A DNA stretch of 32,507 bases, from assembly GCF_027482425.1 (NCBI RefSeq), contig NZ_JAIXWA010000012.1:1-32507 (forward strand). The letters run 5' to 3'. The notes under the pieces were generated by a model that made no database searches, had not been told where the DNA came from, and worked only from the letters and a program-made list of their open reading frames with translations. The stretch is from Flavobacterium sp. (GTDB lineage: Bacteria > Bacteroidota > Bacteroidia > Flavobacteriales > Flavobacteriaceae). Shown here in pieces: positions 1-8,353 of the stretch (its first letter is position 1; the number at the start of each line of letters is the position of its first letter). A program made the position numbers and the translations under genes.

Positions 1-66
1 GTAGGAGAAGAAAGAAGAAAGAAGAAAGAAGAAAGAAGAAAGAAGAAAGAAGAAAGAAGAAAGAGA
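1..66. repeat. Heptanucleotide microsatellite (AAGAAGA)n
   Basis: About eight tandem copies of a purine-only heptamer (AAGAAGA or a permutation) fill the first 66 bases. Read on the minus strand it is a CT-rich tract downstream of the TatD-type hydrolase gene. There is no coding potential. It is a candidate slipped-strand or copy-number-variable locus. Confidence 0.9.
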
Positions 67-71
67 AAAGA

Positions 72-142
72 CTCATGCAGCGCAGCTGTCTTGCTTCTTG
101 CAGCGCAACGGTCTTGCCTCATGCAGCGCAGCGGTCTTGCTT
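72..142. repeat. Three degenerate tandem copies of a GCAGCGCA..GTCTTGC unit
   Basis: Three units of 21-25 bp occupy 72-96, 97-117 and 118-142. All contain GCAGCGCA followed by GTCTTGC, with substitutions such as CAGCTG, CAACGG and CAGCGG in the middle. The array lies directly against the stop codon of the minus-strand hydrolase, so it would form the start of that gene's 3' untranslated region. A GC-rich GCGCAGC word recurs beside the tRNA-Arg cluster at 14770. Confidence 0.75.
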
Positions 143-784
143 CTATTTTCCAAACACCTGCGTTACATTTCGTTGGATTTGTTGTTGGAGCTCTTTGACT
201 TCCACATTACGATAAAGGGCGGCCTGGGCATATACCGCGGCGATGGATTCATCTAGTGTATCGGTCTCTAAAAAAACACGGTCTTCGGGGACCGTTAGAA
301 ACGCCTCGCGAAGGTCAGGATTTCGCAACAAGTATTTCCCAAACGAAAGGTACAATCCATGCCGCACGAGCTCTTGGGCCAATTGGGCGTTTTTGGAAAA
401 TCCATGTACAATTAAAGGAACGGAAACATTTAGTTGTTTTTTTATTGAAAGTAGTTCTTGAAACGCCCCAACCAGGTGAAGCACAACCGGCTTTTGATGG
501 TGTTCTGCCAATAAAAGGTGGGCTTTAAAGACTTCGCATTGCAGGTCAAAGGGCACCTCAATACGGTTATCCAAACCGCACTCCCCTATGGCCCAACAGC
601 CCTTTTGTGTAAGGTGATTTTCAACAACATCCAAATGTTGAGGCCATTGTTGTGCATCTATATACCACGGATGAATCCCAATGGAATAGATGGATGATTT
701 TCCCTCAAAAGCCCAAGGATATTCATTGACGAGTTCGACAACTTCGGGCGAGTTTGTATAGCGATGGGTGTGAAGATTGAACAT
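143..784 (-). CDS. TatD-family metal-dependent hydrolase
   Basis: Encodes 213 residues of a TatD-type TIM-barrel metallohydrolase, a family acting as DNA 3'-exonuclease or phosphoesterase. The metal ligands are visible in order: N-terminal HTH (H-x-H) in FNLHTHR, the glutamate in GECGLD, histidines in VVLHLV and VHGFS, and the aspartate in ETDTLDES. I place the start at the ATG whose complement ends at 784 (MFNLHTHR), because the open frame further upstream begins only with a TTG at 805 and the family normally starts a few residues before H-x-H. It is a little shorter than classic TatD (about 260), typical of the short Bacteroidota form. It stands alone; the substrate cannot be told from sequence. 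Confidence 0.88.
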   Translation of the reverse strand: MFNLHTHRYTNSPEVVELVNEYPWAFEGKSSIYSIGIHPWYIDAQQWPQHLDVVENHLTQKGCWAIGECGLDNRIEVPFDLQCEVFKAHLLLAEHHQKPVVLHLVGAFQELLSIKKQLNVSVPLIVHGFSKNAQLAQELVRHGLYLSFGKYLLRNPDLREAFLTVPEDRVFLETDTLDESIAAVYAQAALYRNVEVKELQQQIQRNVTQVFGK

Positions 785-1491
785 GAAACAAGCGTTAACG
801 ATCAAGTAGCCCCCTGTTATGCAAGGTCGTGGCCTTTAAAATCACCGACGAAAGTACGTAAAGATTTTCAGTTTTTGAAATACGAATTCGAAGGAGATAA
901 GAAGTTTTTACCGACTTAAAGTGGTGTTTAAATGCGTTTTTGTTTGCTTTTGGAGCGAAAATGAGACAATTACTCTCTAGCTCTAACGGGAAATGGATTT
1001 TTAGATTTTATTATTTTAAATTATGGGGTATTGGAACCCTATTTTAGGGGTAATTGTCCATTACTCACATATTTCTCTTGCTATTTTTAATTGCTCAATA
1101 TAGTATCATTTTGTTAACGATTTTATAATTCATTTTCAATGTTTTTGGACAATTATTTACACTTTTAGGCTATTGCTTTTTGCACTTTTTTTCATGGACT
1201 CCTCATGAACTATCTACGACGTATCTTAGAAGCAACGCTGGAGCATCGTAGGAGAAGATTTTTTTAAGGCCAATTTTTGGAATTTTGGTATACATAGATT
1301 ACGGTTTTCTACACAAGAGTGAAGCGGGCATGAAGTGTTTTTTGAGGATTGATAAAAAAACAATACTTTTAACCCTATTAGTATATACCTATACATCTAA
1401 TTGGTTCGATTAAGGATGAAATTTTCAGGGATATAAACGAGTTAGCAGTTAGCATAAAGAAAATACTTTTGTGAATTAACCAAATTATAAA
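785..1491. other. Gene-free stretch before the cassette array
   Basis: About 700 bp with no supportable gene on either strand. It is AT-rich with many T-runs. A short inverted repeat CTACGA/TCGTAG lies at 1214-1219 and 1246-1251. At 1441-1454 the heptamer GTTAGCA occurs twice in tandem, resembling the right-hand core of the cassette sites downstream, so this is the likely left boundary of the cassette array. No integrase gene or recognisable attI is present here. Confidence 0.6.
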
Positions 1492-1848
1492 ATGAAAAAA
1501 TCAGTATTTATTACATTAATAGCATTCTTATCATTTACATCTTCGTATACTCAAATTACAAAGAAAGATTTTATTGGCCATTGGACCTCTGATGGTACTT
1601 CAACTGAATGCGTGATTTGGATTGATAAAAATGACAACTTTCAATATGTTTCATGGGATAGAAATGGAGGTCAAGGGTTAGAGATTCTTAGTGTGAAATA
1701 TGAATATAATAGATTAATTGTAAGAACTCGTTTTAAAGAAAATAACTGGGTTGTTACCATGTCATTTGCCTTGATTGATGAATATAATATGACCGCAAAA
1801 ATTATTGGTGATGCAAATGCGATTATTAATTATAAAAAATTAAAATAA
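1492..1848 (+). CDS. Small secreted protein, lipocalin-like layout (cassette 1)
   Basis: 118 residues beginning with a signal peptide (MKKSVFITLIAFLSFTSSY, cleavage probably near SYTQ). The mature part starts with FIGHWTSDG, a pattern seen at the first strand of small lipocalin-like/calycin proteins, and ends in NYKKLK. It has the same order of motifs as the product at 20387-20752: G-x-W near the start, an ILS/VLS block, then N-x-W in the middle and Y-K-[KR] at the end. The two are therefore probably homologous despite low identity. It is the first gene of the cassette array, followed after 32 bp by attC1. The function is unknown. Confidence 0.7.
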   Translation: MKKSVFITLIAFLSFTSSYTQITKKDFIGHWTSDGTSTECVIWIDKNDNFQYVSWDRNGGQGLEILSVKYEYNRLIVRTRFKENNWVVTMSFALIDEYNMTAKIIGDANAIINYKKLK

Positions 1849-1880
1849 TTTTGATAATATGCTTGTAAGAAAGCCGAACC

Positions 1881-1974
1881 GCTAACATCGGTTTGGCAAA
1901 ATGGCGGGCATAGTGCTAAATTGAAAGTAAGTGCCTTTAAATCCGCCACTTCGCCAAGCTAAAAACTGTTAGGC
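1881..1974 (+). repeat. attC-like recombination site 1
   Basis: A 94-bp imperfect palindrome starting GCTAAC (1881) and ending GTTAGGC (1968-1974), the latter a full match to the integron core GTTRRRY. Inside, GTTTGGC..GGCGG on the left is complementary to CCGCC..GCCAAGC on the right, giving two short stems separated by mismatched bases as in attC L and R boxes. It separates two unrelated plus-strand genes. Confidence 0.7.
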
Positions 1975-1994
1975 GTAATTTATAGAAACATCTT

Positions 1995-2858
1995 ATGCAA
2001 CAAAATATCATCATTGAAACGAGAGACGGTTTAAAACTTTCGGCAACTATCCGAAGACCATTAACTGAAATAAAAGGAGTTGTCCAAATGAATTCTGGAA
2101 CAGGTATTCCTCAAAAAGTATATTCTAATCTAGCAATTTATCTTACACAATCTGGATATGTTACTGTAACCTACGACTATCGTGGAATAGGTAATTCAAA
2201 ACCTAAAAGTTTAAAGGGATTTGAAGCAAAAATTGAAGATTGGGGTATTTTAGATATGACAAGCATATTTGATTGGATAATTAATGAATTTCCTAACGAA
2301 AAAAAAATCATTATTGGTCATAGTATTGGGGGACAGCTTGTTGGACTTATGGACAATTATCATAAGATTGACAAACTTATATTAATTGCTTCTTCTACAG
2401 GCTACTGGAAGGACATGAGCAGCCCTTATAAATTGCTTATGCCACCTTTATGGTTTTTATTTATTCCGCTTACTACATTTATTTATGGCTACGCAAATGC
2501 AAAAAAAATTCGTCAAGGCGAAAATTTACCAAAAGGAGTCGCAATACAATGGCGAAATTGGTGCATCAATCCAAATTACTTTGACGACCATTTCCAAAAA
2601 TCGAATACAAGGTTATTCTTTGACAAATTGACAATTCCACTAAAGTCAATTCAAATTACAGACGACCCAATTGCAAATGAAATAACCTGTAATAAAATAT
2701 TGAAATACTACAATGCCGCAAAAATTGAAATTGAAAAAATAAGACCTGAACAACTTGGCGTGAAAAAAATTGGGCATACTGGTTTTTTTTCAAGACAATT
2801 CAAAGATACACTTTGGAAAAACTTAAAAACAGATATTGAAAAGATAAACTATGCCTAA
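1995..2858 (+). CDS. Alpha/beta hydrolase (cassette 2)
   Basis: 287 residues with an alpha/beta-hydrolase fold of the serine aminopeptidase/lysophospholipase type. The nucleophile elbow is GHSIGG with Ser110; an earlier DYRGIGNS segment fits the oxyanion region, and a late GHTGFF histidine completes a plausible triad with an aspartate in the QITDDP segment. No signal peptide is seen, so the protein is probably cytoplasmic. A central hydrophobic stretch near residues 150-165 (PLWFLFIPLTTFIYGY) could be a lid or membrane contact. The ATG lies 21 bp after the right core of attC1 and the TAA stop lies inside the left core of attC2, an arrangement typical of cassette genes. The natural substrate cannot be deduced. 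Confidence 0.85.
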   Translation: MQQNIIIETRDGLKLSATIRRPLTEIKGVVQMNSGTGIPQKVYSNLAIYLTQSGYVTVTYDYRGIGNSKPKSLKGFEAKIEDWGILDMTSIFDWIINEFPNEKKIIIGHSIGGQLVGLMDNYHKIDKLILIASSTGYWKDMSSPYKLLMPPLWFLFIPLTTFIYGYANAKKIRQGENLPKGVAIQWRNWCINPNYFDDHFQKSNTRLFFDKLTIPLKSIQITDDPIANEITCNKILKYYNAAKIEIEKIRPEQLGVKKIGHTGFFSRQFKDTLWKNLKTDIEKINYA

Positions 2859-2950
2859 CACGGGTTTGGCAATAGTGGCGGTTCAGTGCTCCGCAGATAC
2901 ATTTGTGGTAAAAAAAGTCATCACCTTCGCCTAGCGTGGGAACGTTGGCA
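2853..2950 (+). repeat. attC-like recombination site 2
   Basis: A 98-bp imperfect palindrome from GCCTAAC (2853-2859) to GTTGGCA (2944-2950). The hydrolase stop codon TAA is embedded in the left core. The left part GTTTGGCAATAGTGG is roughly complementary to the right part around TCACCTTCGCCTAGC. Its layout and length match site 1, whereas the genes either side are unrelated. Confidence 0.7.
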
Positions 2951-2964
2951 GCAATTTAAAAAAA

Positions 2965-3477
2965 ATGAGAATAAACGGGACGATTTTTGAAAGAATTTTA
3001 TATGGAAATTTATTACTCTTTGTATTTGTAACTGTATTTATATTAATTGTTTGCGGTGGAATAAAATCAATTGAAACAATAATTATGATGTCTTTATTTA
3101 TGAGTACAATATTGATTATATTAATTCTTGTGGATATTATTAAAATAAAAAGAAATCTAAAACTTTCTAAGTCAATAATTAATAATAAAAACCTTTATAT
3201 TGATAAACTTTTCATTAATAGCGAAGACATTATTTCAATAAAACCAATTCATATATCACATTATAGATGGAGTTTAAATATCATTGAAATCAAAACAGAA
3301 AATGAAGTTTATCATTTGTTAGACAAGCCTCTAATGTTTTGGGAATTATTAAGTAATAAAAAATCTAGAAGTATTAAAATAATTGAAAATAATATCTCTG
3401 ATTTAAAAAACAAAATCCTTGAAAGAGAAACAATCTACAATAAGTTTCCAATTAGAAATAGAAAAAACTGCAGCTAA
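2965..3477 (+). CDS. Two-helix membrane protein of unknown function (cassette 3)
   Basis: 170 residues. Two hydrophobic helices (about residues 12-32 and 38-58) are followed by a lysine-rich segment and a soluble C-terminal half of about 110 residues containing a tryptophan/histidine patch (HISHYRWSLNIIEI). The layout resembles small bacterial PH-like membrane proteins, but I see no diagnostic motif and do not assign a family. The start lies 14 bp after the right core of attC2 and the stop TAA lies inside the left core of attC3. Very AT-rich, as are the neighbouring cassettes. Confidence 0.75.
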   Translation: MRINGTIFERILYGNLLLFVFVTVFILIVCGGIKSIETIIMMSLFMSTILIILILVDIIKIKRNLKLSKSIINNKNLYIDKLFINSEDIISIKPIHISHYRWSLNIIEIKTENEVYHLLDKPLMFWELLSNKKSRSIKIIENNISDLKNKILERETIYNKFPIRNRKNCS

Positions 3478-3605
3478 CAGCCGTTTCCCGCTATTGCTGG
3501 TTTTTCTTGAATTGAACTTCTTTCTTCACGAAAATATTTTATCTTAGTTGAAAATAAGCCGTTCGCTGGCATCGCCACAGTCGGCTAGCAGCGGAACATT
3601 GGCGG
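3472..3605 (+). repeat. attC-like recombination site 3
   Basis: About 134 bp from AGCTAAC (3472-3478, containing the stop codon of the preceding gene) to CATTGGCGG (3597-3605). The left GTTTCCCGCTATTGC pairs imperfectly with the right GCTAGCAGCGGAAC, including one extra base on the left as in attC stems. The right core has ATT instead of GTT, so this site is degenerate or divergent. Confidence 0.6.
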
Positions 3606-3659
3606 TATTTTTTTTAGAAATCATAACAGTAAGTAATATAAAATTGAAAATAAACCAAA

Positions 3660-4781
3660 ATGAAAAATAAACTTAAAAAAGTTAGCGCTTTCACTTTAGC
3701 ATTTCTTATGTTTAGTACTAGTGTTTCTCCGTGTACAGGAATTACTTTAAAGTCCAACGATGGAGGATTTGTTGTTGCAAGAACAGTTGAATGGGCGCTT
3801 AACGATGCACAGCACAACAAAATCTTAATAGTTCCACGTAATAAAAAATTTATTGGACAAACACCTCAAGGTTATAACGGAAAAAAATGGGAAGGAAAAT
3901 ATGGTTTTGTAACACTTACAGCTTATGGGCAACCTTATGGGCCAGATGGCATGAATGAACAAGGCCTATATGTTGGAGTATATTATCTGCCTGATTATGC
4001 TGAGTACGCAATTTACGATAGCGCAAAATCCGAAAATTCAATGAGTGTGGGTGACTTGATGCAATGGATGCTGTCATCGTTTAAAACAGTAGACGAAATC
4101 GTAGCTAACCTAAAAAATGTTATAGTCGTAAATGTTGACAATAAAGAATTTGGCGGAGCAGCTCTTCCTTTTCATTTCAAAATTGTTGACCCAAGCGGTA
4201 ATAGTAAAATCATTGAAATAGTAAACAAAGGCGAAGTAAAAGTATATGATCCATATATTGGCGTAATAACGAATTCACCAACTTATGACTGGCATTTAAT
4301 TAATCAAAGAAATTATCTTAATTTATCTACAAACCCTAATAGTCCCATGAATTTTGAGGGTTATAATTTAAAACCATTGGGCGGAGGTTCTGGATTGATA
4401 GGATTACCTGGAGATTTTACGCCGCCGTCAAGATTTGTCAGAGCAGCCGCCTTCACCGCTTCTTGTCGCCCTTTGGAAACTTCATTAGATGCAGTTTTCG
4501 AGTCGTTCAGAATACTGGATAATTTTAACATTCCACTAGGTGCTCAAGTACCAAAAGAACATCTACCAACTGATATAGTTAGCGCAACCCAAGTAACTTC
4601 TGCATCTGATTTAAAAAACAAAGTATACTACTACCATACTATGTGGAATAGACAAATTAGAAAAATTGACCTAAAAGCAATTGATTTTGCTACAGTAAAC
4701 GAGCAAATTATTGATGATGATCAATCGAAAATAAACACTATCAAAGATGTTACACCAAAAGTGAATCGTAAAAAGAAATAA
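3660..4781 (+). CDS. Ntn-hydrolase, choloylglycine/penicillin V acylase family (cassette 4)
   Basis: 373 residues of a linear amide C-N hydrolase (bile salt hydrolase/penicillin V acylase-like family). A signal peptide covers residues 1-24, and the next residue is Cys25 in SPCTGITL. In this family the N-terminal cysteine exposed by processing is the nucleophile. The family-typical arginine and tryptophan block VARTVEW follows at about residues 40-46, then the [13 protein letters not shown] segment and an [11 protein letters not shown] segment carrying the conserved asparagine and tyrosine. Length agrees with exported family members. It probably cleaves an amide bond in an N-acylated compound in the periplasm or outside the cell; the substrate (N-acyl homoserine lactone, beta-lactam, bile salt or another) cannot be chosen from sequence. 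It sits in the cassette array between attC3 and attC4. Confidence 0.9.
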   Translation: MKNKLKKVSAFTLAFLMFSTSVSPCTGITLKSNDGGFVVARTVEWALNDAQHNKILIVPRNKKFIGQTPQGYNGKKWEGKYGFVTLTAYGQPYGPDGMNEQGLYVGVYYLPDYAEYAIYDSAKSENSMSVGDLMQWMLSSFKTVDEIVANLKNVIVVNVDNKEFGGAALPFHFKIVDPSGNSKIIEIVNKGEVKVYDPYIGVITNSPTYDWHLINQRNYLNLSTNPNSPMNFEGYNLKPLGGGSGLIGLPGDFTPPSRFVRAAAFTASCRPLETSLDAVFESFRILDNFNIPLGAQVPKEHLPTDIVSATQVTSASDLKNKVYYYHTMWNRQIRKIDLKAIDFATVNEQIIDDDQSKINTIKDVTPKVNRKKK

Positions 4782-4787
4782 AACTAT

Positions 4788-4922
4788 TGCCAACACTTGT
4801 GAAAACTTATGGCTGGATTTTCGGTAAATTGTTCGTTTATTTTTCATAAGTTCGCATGAGCGGTAATTGAAAGAAAGCTTTCCATAAGCCACCACAAGCT
4901 CTAGCAAGAAAACGTTGATGGC
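4788..4922 (+). repeat. attC-like recombination site 4
   Basis: About 135 bp from TGCCAAC (4788-4794) to GTTGATGGC (4914-4922). The left ACTTGTG..CTTATGG pairs with the right CCATAAGCC..CACAAGCT, a stem of two blocks separated by unpaired bases. Same orientation and layout as sites 1-3. Confidence 0.6.
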
Positions 4923-4954
4923 AATTACTATTCAACAACAAAGTATACAACTAT

Positions 4955-5362
4955 ATGAAACGCAAATCAATTTTTATCTTAATATTTTTCCTTTTTAACG
5001 GTATTGCATTTTCTCAAAATTGGATATATGTTGGTAGTGCTACAAACGGTAATAAATATTATTTAAGGAATAATAACACTAGTGAAACTGGTTACAAAAA
5101 AGTTTGGTCTAAAACGGTTGGAAAAAGTTTTCAATACAAAAAAAATGGCAAAACTTACACGTTACTTAACGGATATAGCATTGACTTACACGAATATGAT
5201 TGCAGTGGACGGCAAGTTAAATTACTAAGTTATGTTTATTACAACTCAAAGGGAACGCCCGTACATTCAGTAACTCTTCAATCATATGAAACCGAGTGGT
5301 GGGATGTAATTCCTGATTCAATAGGAGAAATGTTATTAGACAAAGTATGTGAATTGTTCTAA
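4955..5362 (+). CDS. Small secreted protein, surface-adhesin-E-like (cassette 5)
   Basis: 135 residues with a clear signal peptide (about 1-20, ending IAFSQ). The mature part has WIYVGSATNGNKYYLR, a central EYDCSGRQVKLLSYVYYNSKG segment and a C-terminal VIPDSIGE..L..VC. This order (W-x-Y-V near the start, YDC..R.L..Y in the middle, P.S..E...VC at the end) is that of the surface-adhesin protein E type domain, and the two cysteines could form a disulfide. It is the last gene of the cassette array. No attC-like site is visible after it, so the right end of the array seems lost. Confidence 0.7.
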   Translation: MKRKSIFILIFFLFNGIAFSQNWIYVGSATNGNKYYLRNNNTSETGYKKVWSKTVGKSFQYKKNGKTYTLLNGYSIDLHEYDCSGRQVKLLSYVYYNSKGTPVHSVTLQSYETEWWDVIPDSIGEMLLDKVCELF

Positions 5363-5491
5363 ATAACCATATTTATTCTACTACTACTATTTTCGATTTC
5401 TTGAAAAATAAATCGAGAAAAAAATATTACTTCAACAATATTTAGATGTTTGAAGGGTAATGTAATAATATCATTTTCATACGGTTATTTT

Positions 5492-5596
5492 ATGCGTTCC
5501 TGTAAAATTAATGATACCAATAATACCATGTTGGGAACGTGGATAAATAAGAATGGAGAACCAAGATCTTGGAGCGAAAAAATAATTGAATTTTAA
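5492..5596 (+). pseudogene. Fragment of a small lipocalin-like protein gene
   Basis: A 34-codon open frame beginning MRSCKIND and containing MLGTWINKNGEPRSW, then a stop. The L-G-x-W-x-x-x-G motif resembles the start of the mature domain of the proteins at 1492 and 20387. A cysteine in the SCK context could be a lipoprotein cysteine, but the signal peptide region upstream is not in frame. I read it as the decayed 5' end of another such gene within the 5363-5845 gap. Otherwise the gap holds only a short inverted repeat (AACAACA/TGTTGTT near 5634-5659). Confidence 0.35.
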
Positions 5597-5717
5597 TTCG
5601 TAATACACTACAGTCACTTATTGTATACTTATAAACAACAATTTAAAAAAAGACTGTTGTTCTAGTCATTAAAGATTAAATTTGATGTTTATACAAACAA
5701 AAAACATTAGCGAATAA

Positions 5718-5873
5718 GCTGTCAAAAGCCATTCCCAAAAAAATGCCAAAAACATCAATATACTTGGTGTAGGTAAGACTCATGACAGCGGCACATTAGA
5801 AGCTGCCCTAACAAATTCTCATATAAATCAAGACCATCTTTTAAAATGCCTGCAAATAATTTCGACATACTAG
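5718..5873 (+). pseudogene. Possible 3' remnant of a gene upstream of the ATPase
   Basis: A frame open from 5718 to the TAG at 5871-5873 has protein-like content (for example INILGVGKTHDSGTLEAAL) but no usable start codon. It overlaps the start of the P-type ATPase by 28 bp. It may be the 3' end of a lost upstream gene that was co-transcribed with the ATPase. I do not recognise the family, and chance cannot be excluded. Confidence 0.25.
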
Positions 5874-8353
5874 GTCTAACTAATGAGCAGGTAATTCTTG
5901 CCAGGGAGAAATTTGGAAAAAACAAATTAGACTACAAAAAAGAAAACAGCTTCTTTGATACCGTAAAACGCATTACCCAAGACCCTATGATGATTTTATT
6001 ATTGGTGGCGTCTTTCATTTACTTTAGCAGCGGTAAAACGGGTGACGGAATTTTCCTGACCGCTGCCATTATATTTCAAGCATCAATTTCATTATATCAA
6101 TACTCTAGGAGTAAGAATGCTCTAGAAAAGCTGAAAGACTTTTCACAACCGTATTGCAAAGTCATCCGAAATGGTAAAATAGAAGAAATAAAAAGCGAAG
6201 ATTTGGTAGTTGGTGACAACCTAATGGTGGAAGAAGGCACCTCTATTACAGCTGATGGCAGTATTATCCATTCTAATGATTTTTCAGTGAACGAATCCAT
6301 ACTCACAGGTGAATCGCTTGCTGTTTTTAAGGATAAGACAAAAAAGGATAATTTTATTTACAGCGGCACAACTGTGGCCAGTGGTTTAGCTATTGCAACA
6401 ATAGTCGCCATTGGTAACGAAACTAAATTAGGTAAAATCGGTACAAGTTTAGAAAGTATCTTGGAAGAGAAAACACCGTTGGAAATACAAATTGCAAACT
6501 TTGTAAAAAAGATGGCGATTGCCGGTGGGTTAGTTTTTGTAATTGTTTGGACATTTAATTATTGGCATTCACAAAATCTATTGAATAGCTTGTTGCAGTC
6601 ACTCACTTTAGCCATGAGTATTTTACCCGAAGAAATTCCAGTAGCTTTTACCACATTTATGGCATTGGGCGCTTGGCGTTTAATGAAAATGGGCGTTGTA
6701 GTAAAGCAAATGAAAACGGTTGAAACTTTAGGGAGTGCAACTGTTATTTGTACGGACAAAACAGGAACGATTACGGAAAATAAAATGAGTTTGGCAAAAT
6801 TGTTTTTGTTATCATCAAATAAAATCTCTGACCCAAATGATACCGTAACCGAGGATGAAAAACAATTGATTTCCATGGCAATGTGGGCAAGTGAACCTAT
6901 CCCGTTCGACCCAATGGAGGTAGCATTACATCAAACATATAAAGAAGTTATTCAAAATGACGATAGACCAAACTATAAGCTTGTTCATGAGTACCCATTA
7001 GATGGCAAACCGCCAATGATGACGCATGTTTTTGAAGACAAGAAAGGCAACAAAATCATCGCTGCCAAAGGTGCGCCCGAAGCATTGATGAATGTATCAA
7101 TGTTAACAGAACCCGAAAAGCAACAAATAAATGAAGCTATTCAACTTTTGGCAAATGAAGGTTTCAGAATATTGGGGGTTGGCATGTCAAATTCTAAAGG
7201 TGACATTTATCCACCAAAACAACAAGACTTATGTTATGAATTTAAAGGTATTGTTGCCTTTTACGATCCACCAAAAAAGAACATTCAAAAAGTTTTAGAA
7301 GATTTTTATACCGCAGGTATTAATGTAAAAATAATAACGGGCGATAATGCCGCAACTACCGCAGCAATTGCTAAACAAATTGGGTTTAAAGATTACGAAA
7401 AAATAATTACAGGTGATGAGCTGATGAAATTAGATGCAGCTGCCTTGCAAACCTGTGTAATGGATACCACAATTTTTACCCGAATGTTTCCCGAAGCTAA
7501 ATTAAAAGTTATCAACGCCTTAAAATCCAACAATCAAATTGTAGCAATGACTGGGGATGGTGTGAATGATGGACCCGCTTTGAAAGCTGCTCACATAGGC
7601 ATAAAAAAAAAAAAAAAGGGAACGGATATAGCAAAACAAGCAGCATCACTTATTTTAATTGACGATGATTTATCAAAAATGGTGGATGCCATAGCAATGG
7701 GCAGAAAAATATATACTAACCTCAAAAAAGCGATTCAATATATCATATCCATTCATATCCCAATCATCTTAACAGTATTTATCCCTTTGGCTTTAGGCTG
7801 GGTATTTCCTTACATTTTTTCGCCCATTCACATCATTTTTTTAGAAATAATAATGGGGCCAACCTGTTCTATTATTTATGAAAATGAACCGATGGAAAAA
7901 AATACGATGTCAATGAAACCGAAAGCATTAAAAACTACTTTTTTTAATTGGAAAGAACTATCAATAAGTATTATTCAAGGATTAGTAATAACAGTTGGAA
8001 CTTTGCTTGTTTACCAATATTCGGTTATGAATGGATACAATGAAGCACTGACAAGAACAATGACATTTACAGTTTTATTGACCGCAAATATTTTTCTGAC
8101 TTTAATAAACCGGTCATTTTATTACTCAATATTCACCACTTTGAGGTATAAGAACAACATGGTTTTGTTGATCATTTTAATAACCATTGCTATTTTAGGA
8201 CTTATTCTTTATGTAAAACCATTGACCGCTTTTTTTGAATTTGAGACATTGAATTTAGGGCAATTATTTATTTGTTTTGCCATAGGTTTTTTTGCCGTAA
8301 TTTGGTTTGAAATTGCAAAACAGATAAAAAGGACAAAAGTAAATGCCGACTGA
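5846..8353 (+). CDS. P-type cation-transporting ATPase (P2 type)
   Basis: 835 residues of a calcium-ATPase-like P-type pump. Visible in order: N-terminal cation-ATPase domain; TGES (154-157, actuator dephosphorylation loop); PEEIP in the fourth membrane helix (261-265, ion site); DKTGT with phosphorylated Asp304; KGAPE nucleotide-binding motif; TGDGVND hinge (569-575); and about six C-terminal membrane helices. It would export or exchange a divalent or monovalent cation across the inner membrane; the ion is not certain. Oddity: after GVNDGPALKAAHIGI, where the family has AMGKKGTD or similar, this protein has five lysines (587-591) encoded by a run of 15 A (7603-7617). The reading frame and length are preserved, but the conserved AMG is lost, so activity is in doubt or the base calls are wrong. 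Confidence 0.92.
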   Translation: MPANNFDILGLTNEQVILAREKFGKNKLDYKKENSFFDTVKRITQDPMMILLLVASFIYFSSGKTGDGIFLTAAIIFQASISLYQYSRSKNALEKLKDFSQPYCKVIRNGKIEEIKSEDLVVGDNLMVEEGTSITADGSIIHSNDFSVNESILTGESLAVFKDKTKKDNFIYSGTTVASGLAIATIVAIGNETKLGKIGTSLESILEEKTPLEIQIANFVKKMAIAGGLVFVIVWTFNYWHSQNLLNSLLQSLTLAMSILPEEIPVAFTTFMALGAWRLMKMGVVVKQMKTVETLGSATVICTDKTGTITENKMSLAKLFLLSSNKISDPNDTVTEDEKQLISMAMWASEPIPFDPMEVALHQTYKEVIQNDDRPNYKLVHEYPLDGKPPMMTHVFEDKKGNKIIAAKGAPEALMNVSMLTEPEKQQINEAIQLLANEGFRILGVGMSNSKGDIYPPKQQDLCYEFKGIVAFYDPPKKNIQKVLEDFYTAGINVKIITGDNAATTAAIAKQIGFKDYEKIITGDELMKLDAAALQTCVMDTTIFTRMFPEAKLKVINALKSNNQIVAMTGDGVNDGPALKAAHIGIKKKKKGTDIAKQAASLILIDDDLSKMVDAIAMGRKIYTNLKKAIQYIISIHIPIILTVFIPLALGWVFPYIFSPIHIIFLEIIMGPTCSIIYENEPMEKNTMSMKPKALKTTFFNWKELSISIIQGLVITVGTLLVYQYSVMNGYNEALTRTMTFTVLLTANIFLTLINRSFYYSIFTTLRYKNNMVLLIILITIAILGLILYVKPLTAFFEFETLNLGQLFICFAIGFFAVIWFEIAKQIKRTKVNAD

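Noticed and set aside
1..142. CRISPR array
   Set aside because: The repeats are contiguous, degenerate and lack unique spacers of uniform length; no cas gene is near.
243..528. Plus-strand open frames opposite the TatD-type gene
   Set aside because: Antisense shadows of a well-supported gene; no start context and no protein-like composition.
1881..4922. Rho-independent terminators or riboswitches between the cassette genes
   Set aside because: The palindromes lack T-runs, have GTT..AAC core ends and partly contain the upstream stop codon, which fits attC sites better than terminators or aptamers.
6097..6876. Minus-strand open frames opposite the P-type ATPase
   Set aside because: Shadows of the conserved ATPase coding frame.
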